This document shows positions 34,706 through 45,315 of a stretch of 64,000 nt of DNA, piece by piece. Within the stretch, counting starts at the first letter, position 1. Every line of letters begins with the position of its first letter. The DNA comes from Aporrectodea caliginosa (Eukaryota; Annelida; Clitellata; Crassiclitellata; Lumbricidae). A program made the position numbers and the translations under genes. Under the pieces are notes generated by a model. That model saw only the letters and a program-made list of their open reading frames with translations, ran no database searches and was not told the DNA's origin. The DNA is taken from assembly GCA_020284085.1 (NCBI GenBank), contig JACEVL010000494.1:656001-720000 (forward strand), in the 5' to 3' direction.

Positions 34706-35715
34706 CCCTCAGACTACCAGAATTTTTTTGTTACACTGAGTACCAGTGGGGTCAAAAATGACCCCAACATAATTTTTACAATAAGTTCTTTGTTTTTTGC
34801 ATTTTTATTTATTGCCTTGAAAACAAATATTAGTAAAGTATTTGGAACATGCTTAGGCTGTTGAAATAAAAGAAATTTTAATTTAATAGTTGCATATTAG
34901 TGTTCAAAGTGTTCGAGTGTTCAATGTTCAAAACTAGCATTGACAATATCCGGTCATTACAGTTACTGTTTACAGTTTATGCAGGTATACTCGGCAAAAA
35001 CGACATAATTGCGCTTACGTGTGACTCAGATTATATTTGACTTCTTATCATTTTCTTCTTATTTTGTCCACTTTTCAAATATTGTTCTAATAAGTGCAAG
35101 TTGTTTAGGATATTGACTTTCTATTCGGCGCACCACATCGTCAAATCTAAGGGCATGTGATATTTTCTGGAACCGATTTATAGTCATGCTGACGCTTAAA
35201 ACAATGTCTAAACTCTACAATTGCTGTACTGCTTCATTTCTTGACTTGTCAGATACATCACTCCATGTTTCACCATAGATGGCACTGACTTCCTTATTTA
35301 TCCACTTCAGTTTCTTTTAGAATTGGATTTCTCATAACTAGTTGGAACCTGTTCGCAGACTGTCAACATTTTTGGCAATAAATTTACTAAGTAAACAATA
35401 TATAATAGTTTATCTTTGTTACAAATACATCTTAAATCAATGTTAGCTCAATACAAATGTATTTTGAATTTTTTCTTATGTCAGAATTATTAAGTTTACA
35501 CTGAGGTCAAAAATGACCCCACTGGTACTCAGTGTATAAATAGTATACCTGCGCCATCTGGTGATAGAAAATGTAAAATAAAACTTGGAATTTTGTACAG
35601 AACAGGAATACCTATAAAGTCATAAAATTTCATTGAGATATCTTTTATGGGGGGTGAGCAGCACTAATGCAAACTACCTCTGGGGTCATTTTTGACCCCA
35701 CTGGTAGTCGCAGGG
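34706..35715. mobile_element. piggyBac-like non-autonomous element with TTAA duplication
   Basis: 1,010 bp inserted in the LINE. TTAA at 34702-34705 and 35716-35719. Ends are inverted: CCCTCAGACTACCAG on the left, the complement of CCCTGCGACTACCAG on the right. The palindrome GGGGTCAAAAATGACCCC, with ACTGAGTACCAGT beside it, recurs inside both ends. A CCCT start and TTAA target are the piggyBac signature. No transposase. Confidence 0.88.
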
Positions 35716-37064
35716 TTAATCATTCCCAATCCTTTGTTCGCTTTCTTTGCAGCCTCTGTACATTGCCTTGATGGTTTGGTACTGTTGTTTACGATGACTC
35801 CTAGGTCCCTCTCCTCTTCTGTTTCTCTCAGTATTGTTCCTCCCATTTCATATTGGAATTTTTTATTTGTTTTTCCCATGTGCATAACTGAGCATTTTTC
35901 TGTGTTGAACATCATCTGCCATTCCTCGGCCCATCTGTGCAGTCCTTCGATGTCTTTCCTCAGTACGTCGGCTTCTTCTTTCGTGTCCACCCCTCTGCCC
36001 ATTTTCGTATCATCAGCGAACTTTGATATCTTCGACACTATTCCACTGTCAATGTCGTTTATAAAAACCACAAAAAGCAACGGCCCCAAAACAGATCCTT
36101 GCGGCACCCCACTCCCTACCCTCGACCATTTTGAATACTTCCCTCTTATTCCAACTTTCTGCCTTCTATCGCTCAACCATTGTTTTAACCATTTCAACAA
36201 ATTTCCTCCGATTCCACTCGCTTCCAGTTTCTTTCCTAGCCTTTTATGTGGGACCTTGTCGAATGCCTTCGCGAAGTCCAGGTATACTATGTCTACCGCT
36301 TTTCCTTCATCCATTTTCTTATACATCTCTTCGAAAAAATCTAGCAGGTTTGTTAGGCACGAGCGTCCTTTCGTGAATCCATGTTGGCTATTGAGGATCA
36401 CATTATATTTCTCATAGTGTTCAATCATTCCATCTTTGATGATTCTCTCCATCACTTTACACACTATGCTTGTAAGGCTGACTGGCCTGTAGTTTTTTGC
36501 TTCATTTCTGCTTCCCTTCTTGAAGATCGGTACTATTAGCGCATCCCTCCAGTCCTGTGGGATCACTCCTGTTACCATTGACTGTTCCATAATATGCGCC
36601 AATATTCCTCCCAATTCTTCACTTACTTCTTTTAGAAACTTGGGATGCATTGCATCCGTACCTGGGCTCTTATCAGTTTTGAGTTTTTTCAGTTCCGCTG
36701 TCACTTTCTCTTTTGTAAATGTTACGGTTTTCAATCTTTGTTCTTCATCTCCATCAAACATCTTCATCGCTTCTGGGATGTTTACTTCGTCTTCCTTGTT
36801 GAAAACCGAGCCAAAGTATTCGTTTAGTTCCTCTGCCGTCTGTTCGTCTTCTGTGATCAAACTTCCCTTTCCATCTGTAATTGGTCCAACTCTATCCCTC
36901 TTCTTCTGCCTACTTCTCACATACTTGTAGAAGGATTTACTGTCATTTTTCACGTTGGCCGCTAGCTTCCTCTCATACTCCTGCACCGCTTTTTTGTTGG
37001 TTATGTTCGATTCATTCCTTTTCTTGACATATTTTTCTTTTAATTCCTCTATTTGGCTCTTCAT
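35664..37064 (-). pseudogene. CR1-like LINE ORF2, reverse transcriptase part
   Basis: 466 codons without a stop. RT motifs in order: FKKGSRNEAKNYRPVSLTSI, HGFTKGRSCLTNLLDF, VYLDFAKAFDKVPH, GVPQGSVLGPLLFVVFINDI and KFADDTKMG (the F/YADD box). The frame runs out after LGMI, exactly where a TTAA target was used by the piggyBac-like insertion. About 20 codons at its C-terminus come from that insertion, not from the LINE. Confidence 0.85.
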
Positions 37065-37101
37065 GTTTTGATCCTCTGGATCCCTGCCTTCCCTTAACCT
37101 G

Positions 37102-38273
37102 TTATACTTCCTCCATGCCTTCTGTTTCCTTCGTCTTTTTTTGTACCTCTCTTGTTACCCATGGCCTCCTTTTGACCATGCTTCTCACTCTTGGTAGTGT
37201 TTCTTCCATTACCTCACCCAAGCACCTCACTAACATTTCCCAACTTTCGTTTACTCCTAATCCTTTGACTTTGCTTTCTAGTTCCTTTTCTTTTAGTCTG
37301 CTTCTGACAACTTCATAGTCCGCCCCAAAGAATTTATATCTTTTTTGCTTTTCTTCCTTATCTATCTGGTTGCCTAATGCCATCGTCCACCTAATTATTT
37401 TATGATCGCTTTTGTTAAAGTTCTCTCCCACTGTTATGTTTTCCACCATGTTTTCTTCGTTCGTCAGGACTAGATCCAAAATGTATTTGCTACCCTCTCT
37501 CGTTATTTCTGTCACTTGTTGCTGTAAAAATGCATCGCTGACCAGATCCAAAAACTTCTTGTCTTGTGTTCTTTCTCCCTCTGACTCCTCCCAGTCTATG
37601 TGGTAGTTGAAGTCACCCATTATCACCGTTGATTCCTTGCTTGCATTTGCTATTACTTCGTATAGCCCTTTTTCCGTTTCCTCCTTCAATACTGGTGGCC
37701 TATAGCAAACGCCAATTAGTAGCTTTTCCCCTCCGTTTTGTATCTCGCACCACACACTTTCCTTGCTGTTATCGTTTCTTAGATCTTGTCTTTCTATTCC
37801 TATTGCTGTTATCGTTTCTTAGATCTTGTCTTAGCTATTGCTGTCTTTATATTGTCGCTTTTGACATAAAGTAGTACCCCTCCTGCTCCATGCCCCGTCA
37901 TCTTCTGGTTTTCCCTGTCTCTTCTAAACATGACATAGCCGTCTATCTCAAGTTCACAGTCTTCCATCTCCTCCTTGGCCCATGTCTCTGTTAGTCCAAT
38001 TATGTCCGGCCCCTCCTCTTCCACGTACAATTCCAATTCCATTCTTTTCATCCTATTAATTATACTTCTTGCGTTTGCATAAAAACACTTTAATTCTTTT
38101 TCCTTTGGCTCCTTATGTTCTAGAATATTCCTTTCCTTATCCTTTGCTTTTGTTCTCCTATTTTCTTCTTTCGTTCTCTTTTGTTTCTCCTCGGTTCTTG
38201 TCTCTCTCATTGCTGCTTTTTTATCTTCACAATTTTCATGGATCCAGGCCACCCCTTCACCTTGTAGATCCAT
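37102..38273 (-). pseudogene. CR1-like LINE ORF2, endonuclease part (broken)
   Basis: Two frames: 38273-37809 carries FYANARSIINRMKRMELELY, the asparagine motif of APE endonucleases, then DIIGLTETWAKEEME. 37755-37102 carries GVCYRPPVLKE, MGDFNYHIDWEE and KSDHKIIRWTM (GDFN and SDH catalytic motifs). The break coincides with a roughly 40-bp tandem duplication (13 codons plus 1 base), which accounts for the shift and the stop. Confidence 0.8.
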
Positions 38274-39022
38274 TCCCCCGACTCTTCTTTGTTCTGTTTC
38301 TCTTTACTCTCTTTGACTAGGCTCCGGCATCTTTCCCTTTCTCCCTCTGTCATATCATGTGCCACCGATATTTTCGTATACTTTTCTTCTGCTGCCCTTA
38401 GTTTCCCCAGTGATTCCATGACTTCGTTTTTCGTTGCTCTTTCTCGAAACTCCACTAGCAGAGGCCTCGTTTTGTTGCTTTCGTTGGTTTTTCCCATCCT
38501 GAACATTCTCCTTATGTCTTTGCCTTCGCAGTTTACTTTTAGGACGTCTCTGAAAAGTTCCAGCACCGTTGTTTTATCCTCCGTCATTCTTTGTTCGCCT
38601 GTTGCCTCCTGGCTTTCTTCTAGCCTGTGGATCACAATGTTGTTTATTCTTTCCTCTCTTCTTCTTTCTTCATCCGCCGTTTCTTTTATTTTTTCTTCCA
38701 CTTGCTTCATCTTGTCATTTACCGTCTTTAATTCTTTGTCCATCGTCTTTTTGACAATTGTGGTCCACTCTGCCTCTTTCTCCTTGCTGTTGTCTCCACT
38801 GTTATCTCCTTTGATTTCATTTATCTCCTCTTCCATCTTGTCTAGTCTCATTTGTTCCTCTTTTTGTCGCTGCTTTTCATATGCATCTTGTGTTGTCTTG
38901 ACGACCATCAGTCCCTCTATTTTCTTCTCCATCTCCTCCATTCTTTTATCTTGATTTTCTATTCTCTCCTCCAGTTTGTCTATTCTACAACAGTTTTTGC
39001 AAAGTTCTCCAAAGCTATCCAT
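38207..39022 (-). CDS. CR1-like LINE ORF1 (coiled-coil RNA-binding protein)
   Basis: 271 residues, intact frame with ATG at 39022. Heptad-rich coiled coil over about residues 10-130, CysCys at 10-11 (CKNCCRIDKLEERI), then an RRM-like core (INNIVIHRLEES near residue 127, and RPLLVEFRERATKNEVMESL). The last third is basic. ORF1 proteins of this type bind the element's RNA. It overlaps the start of the endonuclease frame by about 67 bases. Confidence 0.75.
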   Translation of the reverse strand: MDSFGELCKNCCRIDKLEERIENQDKRMEEMEKKIEGLMVVKTTQDAYEKQRQKEEQMRLDKMEEEINEIKGDNSGDNSKEKEAEWTTIVKKTMDKELKTVNDKMKQVEEKIKETADEERRREERINNIVIHRLEESQEATGEQRMTEDKTTVLELFRDVLKVNCEGKDIRRMFRMGKTNESNKTRPLLVEFRERATKNEVMESLGKLRAAEEKYTKISVAHDMTEGERERCRSLVKESKEKQNKEESGEWIYKVKGWPGSMKIVKIKKQQ

Positions 39023-40155
39023 TCCGCCTATATATCTCGCATCTACCGCATTTCTTTAGGTTTTTCAGCGTGAGTGCCATTTCACGGGCCCTTTAATAAC
39101 TCTTCTATTTGAAGTGTCCTGATCTGGCGTCGATTCACCTCGTATTCGCCGCTATGCTCTGTTGATTTCGTACGCTGTGTACACTCCGTGCTCCGTACAC
39201 TCAGAATGCTATGTATAATCCAGACAACGTTCACCTCAAAGTTTCCTTCTAACTACGAATTTCTTACGAACAGTTTCTATCCGCTGTCTTCCTCGTACTC
39301 CTTATCGCAATATCTATACATTTACTGTATTAGTTTGTATTAAATATTGTGGAATAACATTTAAATCGCCGAAACTGTTTTAGCCGAAAATTTTCGCCGC
39401 TAAGTTGAACGACCGATCCGGCAGCTACTACTATAGTAGTTTAATAGTAGAAGCAGCAAAAATATATAATAAAATATATACTAGAAATAACTGAATAACT
39501 GAGAAACTTCATCAAGTCTTATAGTTCATAGTTCATACGTTGTTATAATAGTAGAAGCATAAAAATATACAAAAATATTTACTATATATAGAAGTAACGG
39601 AGTAACTTCAACGAGTCTTATAGTTCATACGTTGGCATAAAAAGCAAGTCTAAACGATAGCACGCAAGTAATCGCCCAGCGGCACTGTTCCAAATGTTGG
39701 AGTTAAAGCCTGCAAACGTCGATTTAAACGAATGTATTTTGACTTGGATCCCCTCGCTGCCGGAATCCGGACCGATATAATATTATCATAATCTTCAATA
39801 ATTATTAGTAGTGAACTTGCTCTTGACGGAAGTGCTCCACAAGTTTATAAACCGACGGATGATGACAATCATTTCAATCGAGCGAGTCTATGGTAGAACT
39901 CAGCTTATCACGTCGGGCGGCACTTTTTGATCGCTGATAAGCAAACAATCACTAAACGGTTATCATAATCTTTGTACTGCGCCGTATTGTCTGCGCCGTT
40001 TTGTCGGGGTACTTTGAATTGCGCCGTTCTGTCTGCGCCGTTTTGTCTGCGCCGTTATGTCTGCGCCGTTTTTGTCTGCGCCGTTATGTCTGCGCCGTTT
40101 TGTCTGCGCCGTTATGTCTGCGCCGTTTTGTCCTGCGCCGTTTTGCTACGGCGCC

Positions 40156-41270
40156 GAAGATAGGAGCATTTTGGCTGAACACAACTTTTAACATTAGGGC
40201 CTATTATGTGCTTCAAAAGTTTCTCGAGTTGCCCTAATTACTGAACGGGTCTTTTGCGGAACTATTTCTAGGAGTCAGCCGTTTGTTTTCTTGATTTCAG
40301 ACCTGTCGTTTTTGAAAATCTCATAAATCTACCTTAAGTTTTAGTTTTCTCCTAACCTATTGCACATCATATATAATCGACAAAACAATGAATATGCAAA
40401 TTATGCATCAGTCGGTACACCTATGATATTCTCGCTTATTTTGTGTGACGCCATTTTTGGCCCGTGGAGGTTAAGAGTTTAAGACCAATATGTTATTTGT
40501 ATGCGGGCAAGGGACCTTGACGCCTTATGACGACCATGGTACACAAACCGACTCTGTATGCATAATTGCATATACTGACCGAAAACATCAAGTCGATTGT
40601 TATTTCAGCGGTCGGACGTAGCTGACTGCTTCATAACTCATCCATTCATTCATTTCAGAGATTTATATAGCGCCCCTTCAAGATTATCTACTGAGAAGCG
40701 CTCCCGACTCAACCCCGGCTAAAGAGGTGCGCAGCCGAGTTGAGTCGGTGTTGACACGCCGGAGCGCCACCTAACTGAAACACTTGGAGTTACATTTTCT
40801 TTGCCACCAGTTTTATTATATCACAACGGAAGACTTGGATCGACAAAAACGGAAGTACTTCAGAACGCTCAGATCGGCTGAGACACGTAGTAAGAGTTAA
40901 CTGCTGTTGTCAACTAATGGCTTGTGTAAAAGTTGAGTTCAACGGATGATCATTCAAGTACGTTCTGCGCATAGAGACAGGTACTTTATGGCAAGTGCCG
41001 CCGTACAGGGTGGCCAGAAAGCCATGCCTAATTCAAAACTCTTGGGGCTAGATCTGTTACCCAATTTTGACTCTAAGATATCAACTGTTCGATTGCACAG
41101 ATAAGATAAAAGCATGGGAGGTATATTGCGAAGGTGAAAGAACAGATAAGTAAACTTTTAGGAACGTCACTAAACCGCAACGAAATAAGAAAGTTCATTA
41201 GAAATTACAGTAGGTGTCTTGCAACCCGTCGGTAAGTCTCGTTGGCAGCTCGTCATGATCTGGTATTTTG
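40156..41270. other. Mostly non-coding; one LINE tail on the minus strand
   Basis: A minus-strand copy of the GAATGAAT-tail family occurs at 40637-40730 (CATTCATTCATT, then TTTATATAGCGCCCCTTCAA). Elsewhere no feature recognised. Confidence 0.5.
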
Positions 41271-41279
41271 TACTCAGGT

Positions 41280-41885
41280 GTCACTGACTTTCAGATGAAG
41301 AAAAAATGGCAGTCCATAAAGCTTTCCCTGAAAGGCAGCTATCGGTATTGAGTGTTAGCGACTTCATTATCGTATCTTCTGCGCACACCGGCGGGTGGAA
41401 ACCCTCTTCCTTACAGTCTGATCTTCCCACTAAGAGTGTACAGTCAGTGTACTCTTTGTAGTTGAGTTGGCTAGGGGCGCGATTAGAGCGGAAATCTAGA
41501 AACATAATTCTGCAGTTATGTATACCCTAAGAAAAAAACATCTCCCGAGTATCATCAGCATAATGGTCAGCAGCAATTTCCATAAGGAAAGAACATGGCT
41601 TAGGTCAGCAGTGTAAATGACATAGAACAGAGAACCCACAATTAACCTCTGGGGCAACCCTTGTGAGACTGGAGCCATGCCGATCGGGAGAAACCAAAAC
41701 CATCCCATAAGTGCAGTCAGAAAGGAACGAAAGCAATCATTGCAGAGGACGACATGCAACACCAAACGAGTTTTAAAAGTGCTCTTAGAGTATGACTGGG
41801 TCGACGGGGTAAACGTCAGCACTCCACTCGAAGAATACAGGCAAGACCACTTGACAGTGGTTAACAGCCTCAGATAAATCAGCAA
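41280..41885 (-). mobile_element. Degenerate LINE reverse-transcriptase fragment
   Basis: The minus frame has APVSQGLPQRLIVGSLFYVI followed by YTADLSHVL, matching the VPQGSVLGPLLFxLYTADL block of LINE reverse transcriptases with several substitutions, then hydrophobic remnants of the YADD region. Decayed. Confidence 0.55.
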
Positions 41886-41900
41886 TTACGTATGTATGCA

Positions 41901-41936
<36 letters not shown>

Positions 41937-41940
<4 letters not shown>

Positions 41941-43659
41941 GTGGTCCTTATTTTTAAACTCTCAAAATTCCACCGTCCCACCCTCCAAATAGGTTCTCCC
42001 TTGGTAGAAACTAATTGGTATAATTATTATTTCTTTAATATTGGTCAATGTTTAGGGTATGCTCAATCCACTTGAAATTTTTGCTTATTTCCTTCAATCG
42101 CACAAACAAAAGGCTTCCGATATGATATGATCAATCATTCGAGTGCTGTAGAGGTGTCCACAAAAATGATACATTGCAGAAACCAACCATTCCCTATTTT
42201 TTCCCATTATTCTATTCATATATTGTCTATAAATATTTTTTACAGAATTTAAAAATGTTATCCTGAGGTCCCTCAAAGCTCCCGAACATACACTACTTAA
42301 ACTCCAAGAACTCATGCTTTTGTCTTGGGACTTGGGTCCATTGTCGATTTACTCTTTTTATCAGAAAAAATTAACGAGGAGTCCAACTTCGATGACCTTT
42401 TAACTGTTTGTTTGTCTCAATGAGAGCTATATTCCGATAAAATATAGATACTAAATTCAAGGTCATTCAAGGTCATTTCAAGGTCATAAGAAACATAATC
42501 TATAAAAATCAAATAAAAATGATCAGATCTCAGGCAATAATTGTTGAAATTGGTTAATTCTTTCTTGTATTTCTCGTCTTGATAAGGGCTACCTGTAATA
42601 AGAAACAAGGATACAAACTAAAAGACAATCAAAAGTTATTTTAAGGACAAAAGGTCAATTTTCTAGAAAAATCATGATCTGAAATTGACCAGCCACGCCA
42701 GGCTTGTAATTTGTGACAGCAACATGTAATTTGTGGTTCTGAAGGCTTCCTCCAAAAGAATTTCATGGGTATACGATGCTTGCATGCCAAGTAGAGCATT
42801 TTTTTCTCCAGCAGCTTCTCTACCAAAACGCAAGCTCCTTTCTTTCGTCCTGTGTTGCTGGAAGTTGTGCCAAAGCAGAGTCCTTCGATGCAATCCTTAA
42901 TGCCCTCAATCATTGCATATGCCATTGCATATGCCATTGCCTGACCGGTTCCGGAAGACAGCCTCGGTACAGACAGGAGTTGTTTCAATGCCAGATCCTG
43001 GAACAATGACGGATAGTCGGTCCACTTTCTCGTCTTCTGTAGTCTCCATCTAAGAAAACTGGTTTAGCAAACAACTGGTTAAACTGCGCTGGGGCAGCTG
43101 CTTTATACTGCTTTTCAGTGGCATCTGGTGTGAGACAGGGGAATGTTTTTCACCCTCCTTGTCTAACATATTCATTAATTTGTTTGTTGTACGACTGCAT
43201 CATCTTGATATACGATGTCACATCAACTCGCTATTTATTGTAATGGTTAAAATATCTGACAAGTTGCAATGCATTTCCAATAGAGTACTGTAGTTAATAG
43301 TTAGTTATTCATTATCAAAAAGGTTCTAATTATCCATTATTAAGCTATTTCAGCAAAGAAAAGACAAAGATATGAAAAATTGAATAGAATGCACTTTACA
43401 TCTTTGCATATAGTATATTCTTTAGCCTTGAGCCCCATGTGCTTATTGGGATAGAAACATTTTTAACCATTGGAAATTTCGCATAGTTATACTTTTGTAT
43501 AGCATCACAAAGAAGTGGATTGAGCATACCCTAAATGTGCACCAATCACAACCATTTTTGGCAGCAATAAGTTTCTACTGGAGGAGTATCAGATGAGAGG
43601 GTGGGAGTCAGTAAAATATTTTAAAAATCTTTTCCCATGTTACTAAGGACCACCCTAAT
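41937..43659 (-). mobile_element. DNA transposon with about 140-bp terminal inverted repeats
   Basis: 1.72 kb inserted in a TA repeat. The first 137 bp (to 42073) and last 147 bp (from 43513) are inverted copies. Outer match TTAGGTGGTCCTTA against TTAGGGTGGTCCTTAG; strong inner match GGGTATGCTCAATCCACTT. The minus-strand frame between them (42641-43006) has LCFGTTSSNTGRKKGACVLV, ending LYLACKHRIPMKF, a transposase-like segment (T-x-SNTG...GAC...LACxH). The superfamily is not certain. The transposase is incomplete. Confidence 0.75.
42641..43006 (-). pseudogene. Transposase remnant (T-x-SNTG / GAC / LACxH type)
   Basis: 121-codon frame containing EGLCFGTTSSNTGRKKGACV then LLEKKMLYLACKHR. The segment resembles an uncharacterised family of transposon proteins found repeatedly in invertebrate genomes (from memory, unverified). 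A tandem AMAYAMAYAM duplication lies near its start. No start-to-stop transposase remains. Confidence 0.5.
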
Positions 43660-43680
43660 ATATATATATATATTATACGT

Positions 43681-43890
43681 TTGACTGTTAGGCAGCATCG
43701 TGCTTTTTCGGTTGTGGACCTTCCATCTAGAATGACTTCTTGCTTGAGTTCCGCTCTTTACTTGTGGTCCACCCGGCAGGGTTTTACAAGACGCTCAAAT
43801 CCTTTTTCTTTAGTCGTGGATGGACTGGGAGCGCTTCTGAGTAGGTTCTTGAGGAGGCGCTGTATGAATGCTTTGAATGAATGAATATAT
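43681..43890 (+). mobile_element. LINE 3' fragment, GAATGAAT-tail family
   Basis: Plus strand: LTVRQHRAFSVVDLPSRM, then GGGAGCGCTTCTGAGTAGGT, GAGGCGCTGTATGAATG and GAATGAATGAAT. Immediately precedes another copy in the same direction. Confidence 0.75.
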
Positions 43891-43899
43891 TTATGTATG

Positions 43900-44795
43900 C
43901 ACTGCTGGGTTGGTGGTCTTCGTCAGGTTACTGTGCCGAGCCATGGATACTCTCTTTGCATGTGTGGCTTCTTGGATTCTTATCAGATCCAGTTGATCTG
44001 GTTAGGTGGCCGTAGACAATTGGCGAGTTTGGACCTGCACCTATCAGCTGAGACTTTTCACCTCACTGTTCGAGGCCTTGTAGTTGCCTAACACTAAGAG
44101 TTTAGTTTTTCGCAACATAGTAATCTGGTCATTCGTAAATTTTATTATCAAATACGTCAACTATGACAAAATGTCTGACAAAATGCTCTCACAATGCTAC
44201 TGTGGTTCTCGTCCATTATTTTGTCACTAGTAGAATTGATCACTGCTGCTCGATTTTCGTTGGTCTCCCGTTTGGACTAATAATAATTATTATTGGGCGT
44301 CTTGACCGGGTTTTCCATTCAACTGCTCGTCACATAGGACACTTTCCGACTTTGCCTCCTTCTGCTTACATGCGCGATGTATTGCACTGGCTTCTTGTTT
44401 CTCACGCATCGCTTAAAGCCTATAGGTTTGCTGCGCTTGTTTGGCGGTGTCTTCCTGGATGTGCTCCGTGCTACCTGTGTGACCTCTGTTGTCCAGTGTC
44501 CGACTTTGTGGCCTGCCAAGCTCTTCGTTCCTCGAACAGTGGGGAACTGTTGGTTCCGCGAGCGCGTTCTGCTGTTAGACAGCGCCGAGCCTTCGCGATC
44601 GTTGGGCCCTCCATTTTGAATGGACTTCCGCTAGAGTTGCGTTTGCTGCCTCGGAACAATATGTCCATATTTCGCAAGTCGCGACAAATTTTTTTTAGCC
44701 GTGGCTGGGTTGGAAGCGCCTCTGAGTAGGCTCCTTGAAGGGGCACTATATAAATTACTTGAATGAATAAATGAATGAATGAATGAATGTTTGCG
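43900..44795 (+). mobile_element. L2-like LINE 3' part, GAATGAAT-tail family (longest copy)
   Basis: Plus strand across frames: IWLGGRRQLASLDL near 44010, SRIDHCCSIFVGLP near 44230, DVLHWLLVSHASLKAYR near 44375, FVACQALRSSNSGELLVP and WNGLPLEL-like SILNGLPLELRLLPR near 44610. The 3' end is GCGCCTCTGAGTAGGCTCCT, GGGGCACTATATAAATTACT and (GAAT)n. It shows that the shorter tails elsewhere belong to an L2-like family. Confidence 0.82.
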
Positions 44796-44799
44796 TGTA

Positions 44800-45080
44800 T
44801 TTCTGCGGCTTGCGTCCATTACGCCTCATGCCTTTCTGATTTCGCCAATGATGTCTCTCATCTTTTTCAGCGAAACTGGTAACAGGTTTTGCTTTGTCTG
44901 TCAGTAGGATAATATAACTGAGCGTCTGAGGCTACTTATGCCGATGCTACATGTAGATTGGTTTCAATCAGATTAGATTTATGTAGACTAGTCTAGTTAC
45001 TCTAGTATAGCATAGTCTACTTCAGTCCCTTAATGACTCTGGTATAATAAATTTGGTCTGCAAAGGTTCATTAGTCACTC
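44800..45080. other. Non-coding spacer
   Basis: No coding or paired-end structure recognised between the L2-like tail and the RTE-like LINE. Confidence 0.4.
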
Positions 45081-45315
45081 TAGGCTTGCCTAGCTTGTTT
45101 AGAGTAACACAGGGAGGAGATCCGGTCGACGTATCCTTGGATCGTAGACTCGGAATCGACCTGGGCTGATGAATCAAAGTCCTCCGTGCCCACCTTCTTG
45201 TGGTGCAGACTGTTAGTATCCTTCCAAACTTTGGTAGGAGAACGAACGGGCACGGCAGGCAAAACCAGGGGAAGGCAATGGCAAACCACCCCTGTTAATA
45301 TGCCAAGAAAACCGT

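Larger units (their letters stand above)
34135..39060 (-). mobile_element. CR1-like LINE, nearly full length, interrupted
   Basis: Minus strand, 5' end near 39060, 3' end at an ATGTT-type tail at 34135-34152. Order: ORF1 (38207-39022), endonuclease (37102-38273), reverse transcriptase (35664-37064) and the C-terminal segment (34227-34670). It is split by a piggyBac-like insertion (34706-35715), a 40-bp tandem duplication near 37765-37832, and a shift near 37065-37100. Motif style (NYRPVSLTSIVCKVMERII, QHGFTKGRSCLTNLL) is that of the CR1 group. Confidence 0.85.
34040..40155. mobile_element. Foldback-like element: inverted arrays of a 14-bp repeat enclosing a nested LINE
   Basis: At 34045-34112 about five tandem units of AAAACGGCGCAGAC lie in one orientation; at 39976-40150 about eleven units of the complement (GTCTGCGCCGTTTT, alternating with GTTA variants) lie in the other. 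Terminal inverted repeats made of short tandem units are the hallmark of foldback elements; sea-urchin TU elements of this design are known. The CR1-like LINE sits between the arrays. No transposase seen. Confidence 0.6.

Noticed and set aside
35692..38954. Several long plus-strand frames
   Set aside because: Antisense of the CR1-like ORFs; they carry no motif of their own.
39972..40237. Regularly spaced repeats, considered as a CRISPR-like array
   Set aside because: Units are contiguous 14-mers without spacers, in a eukaryotic sequence, with an inverted partner array at 34.04 kb.
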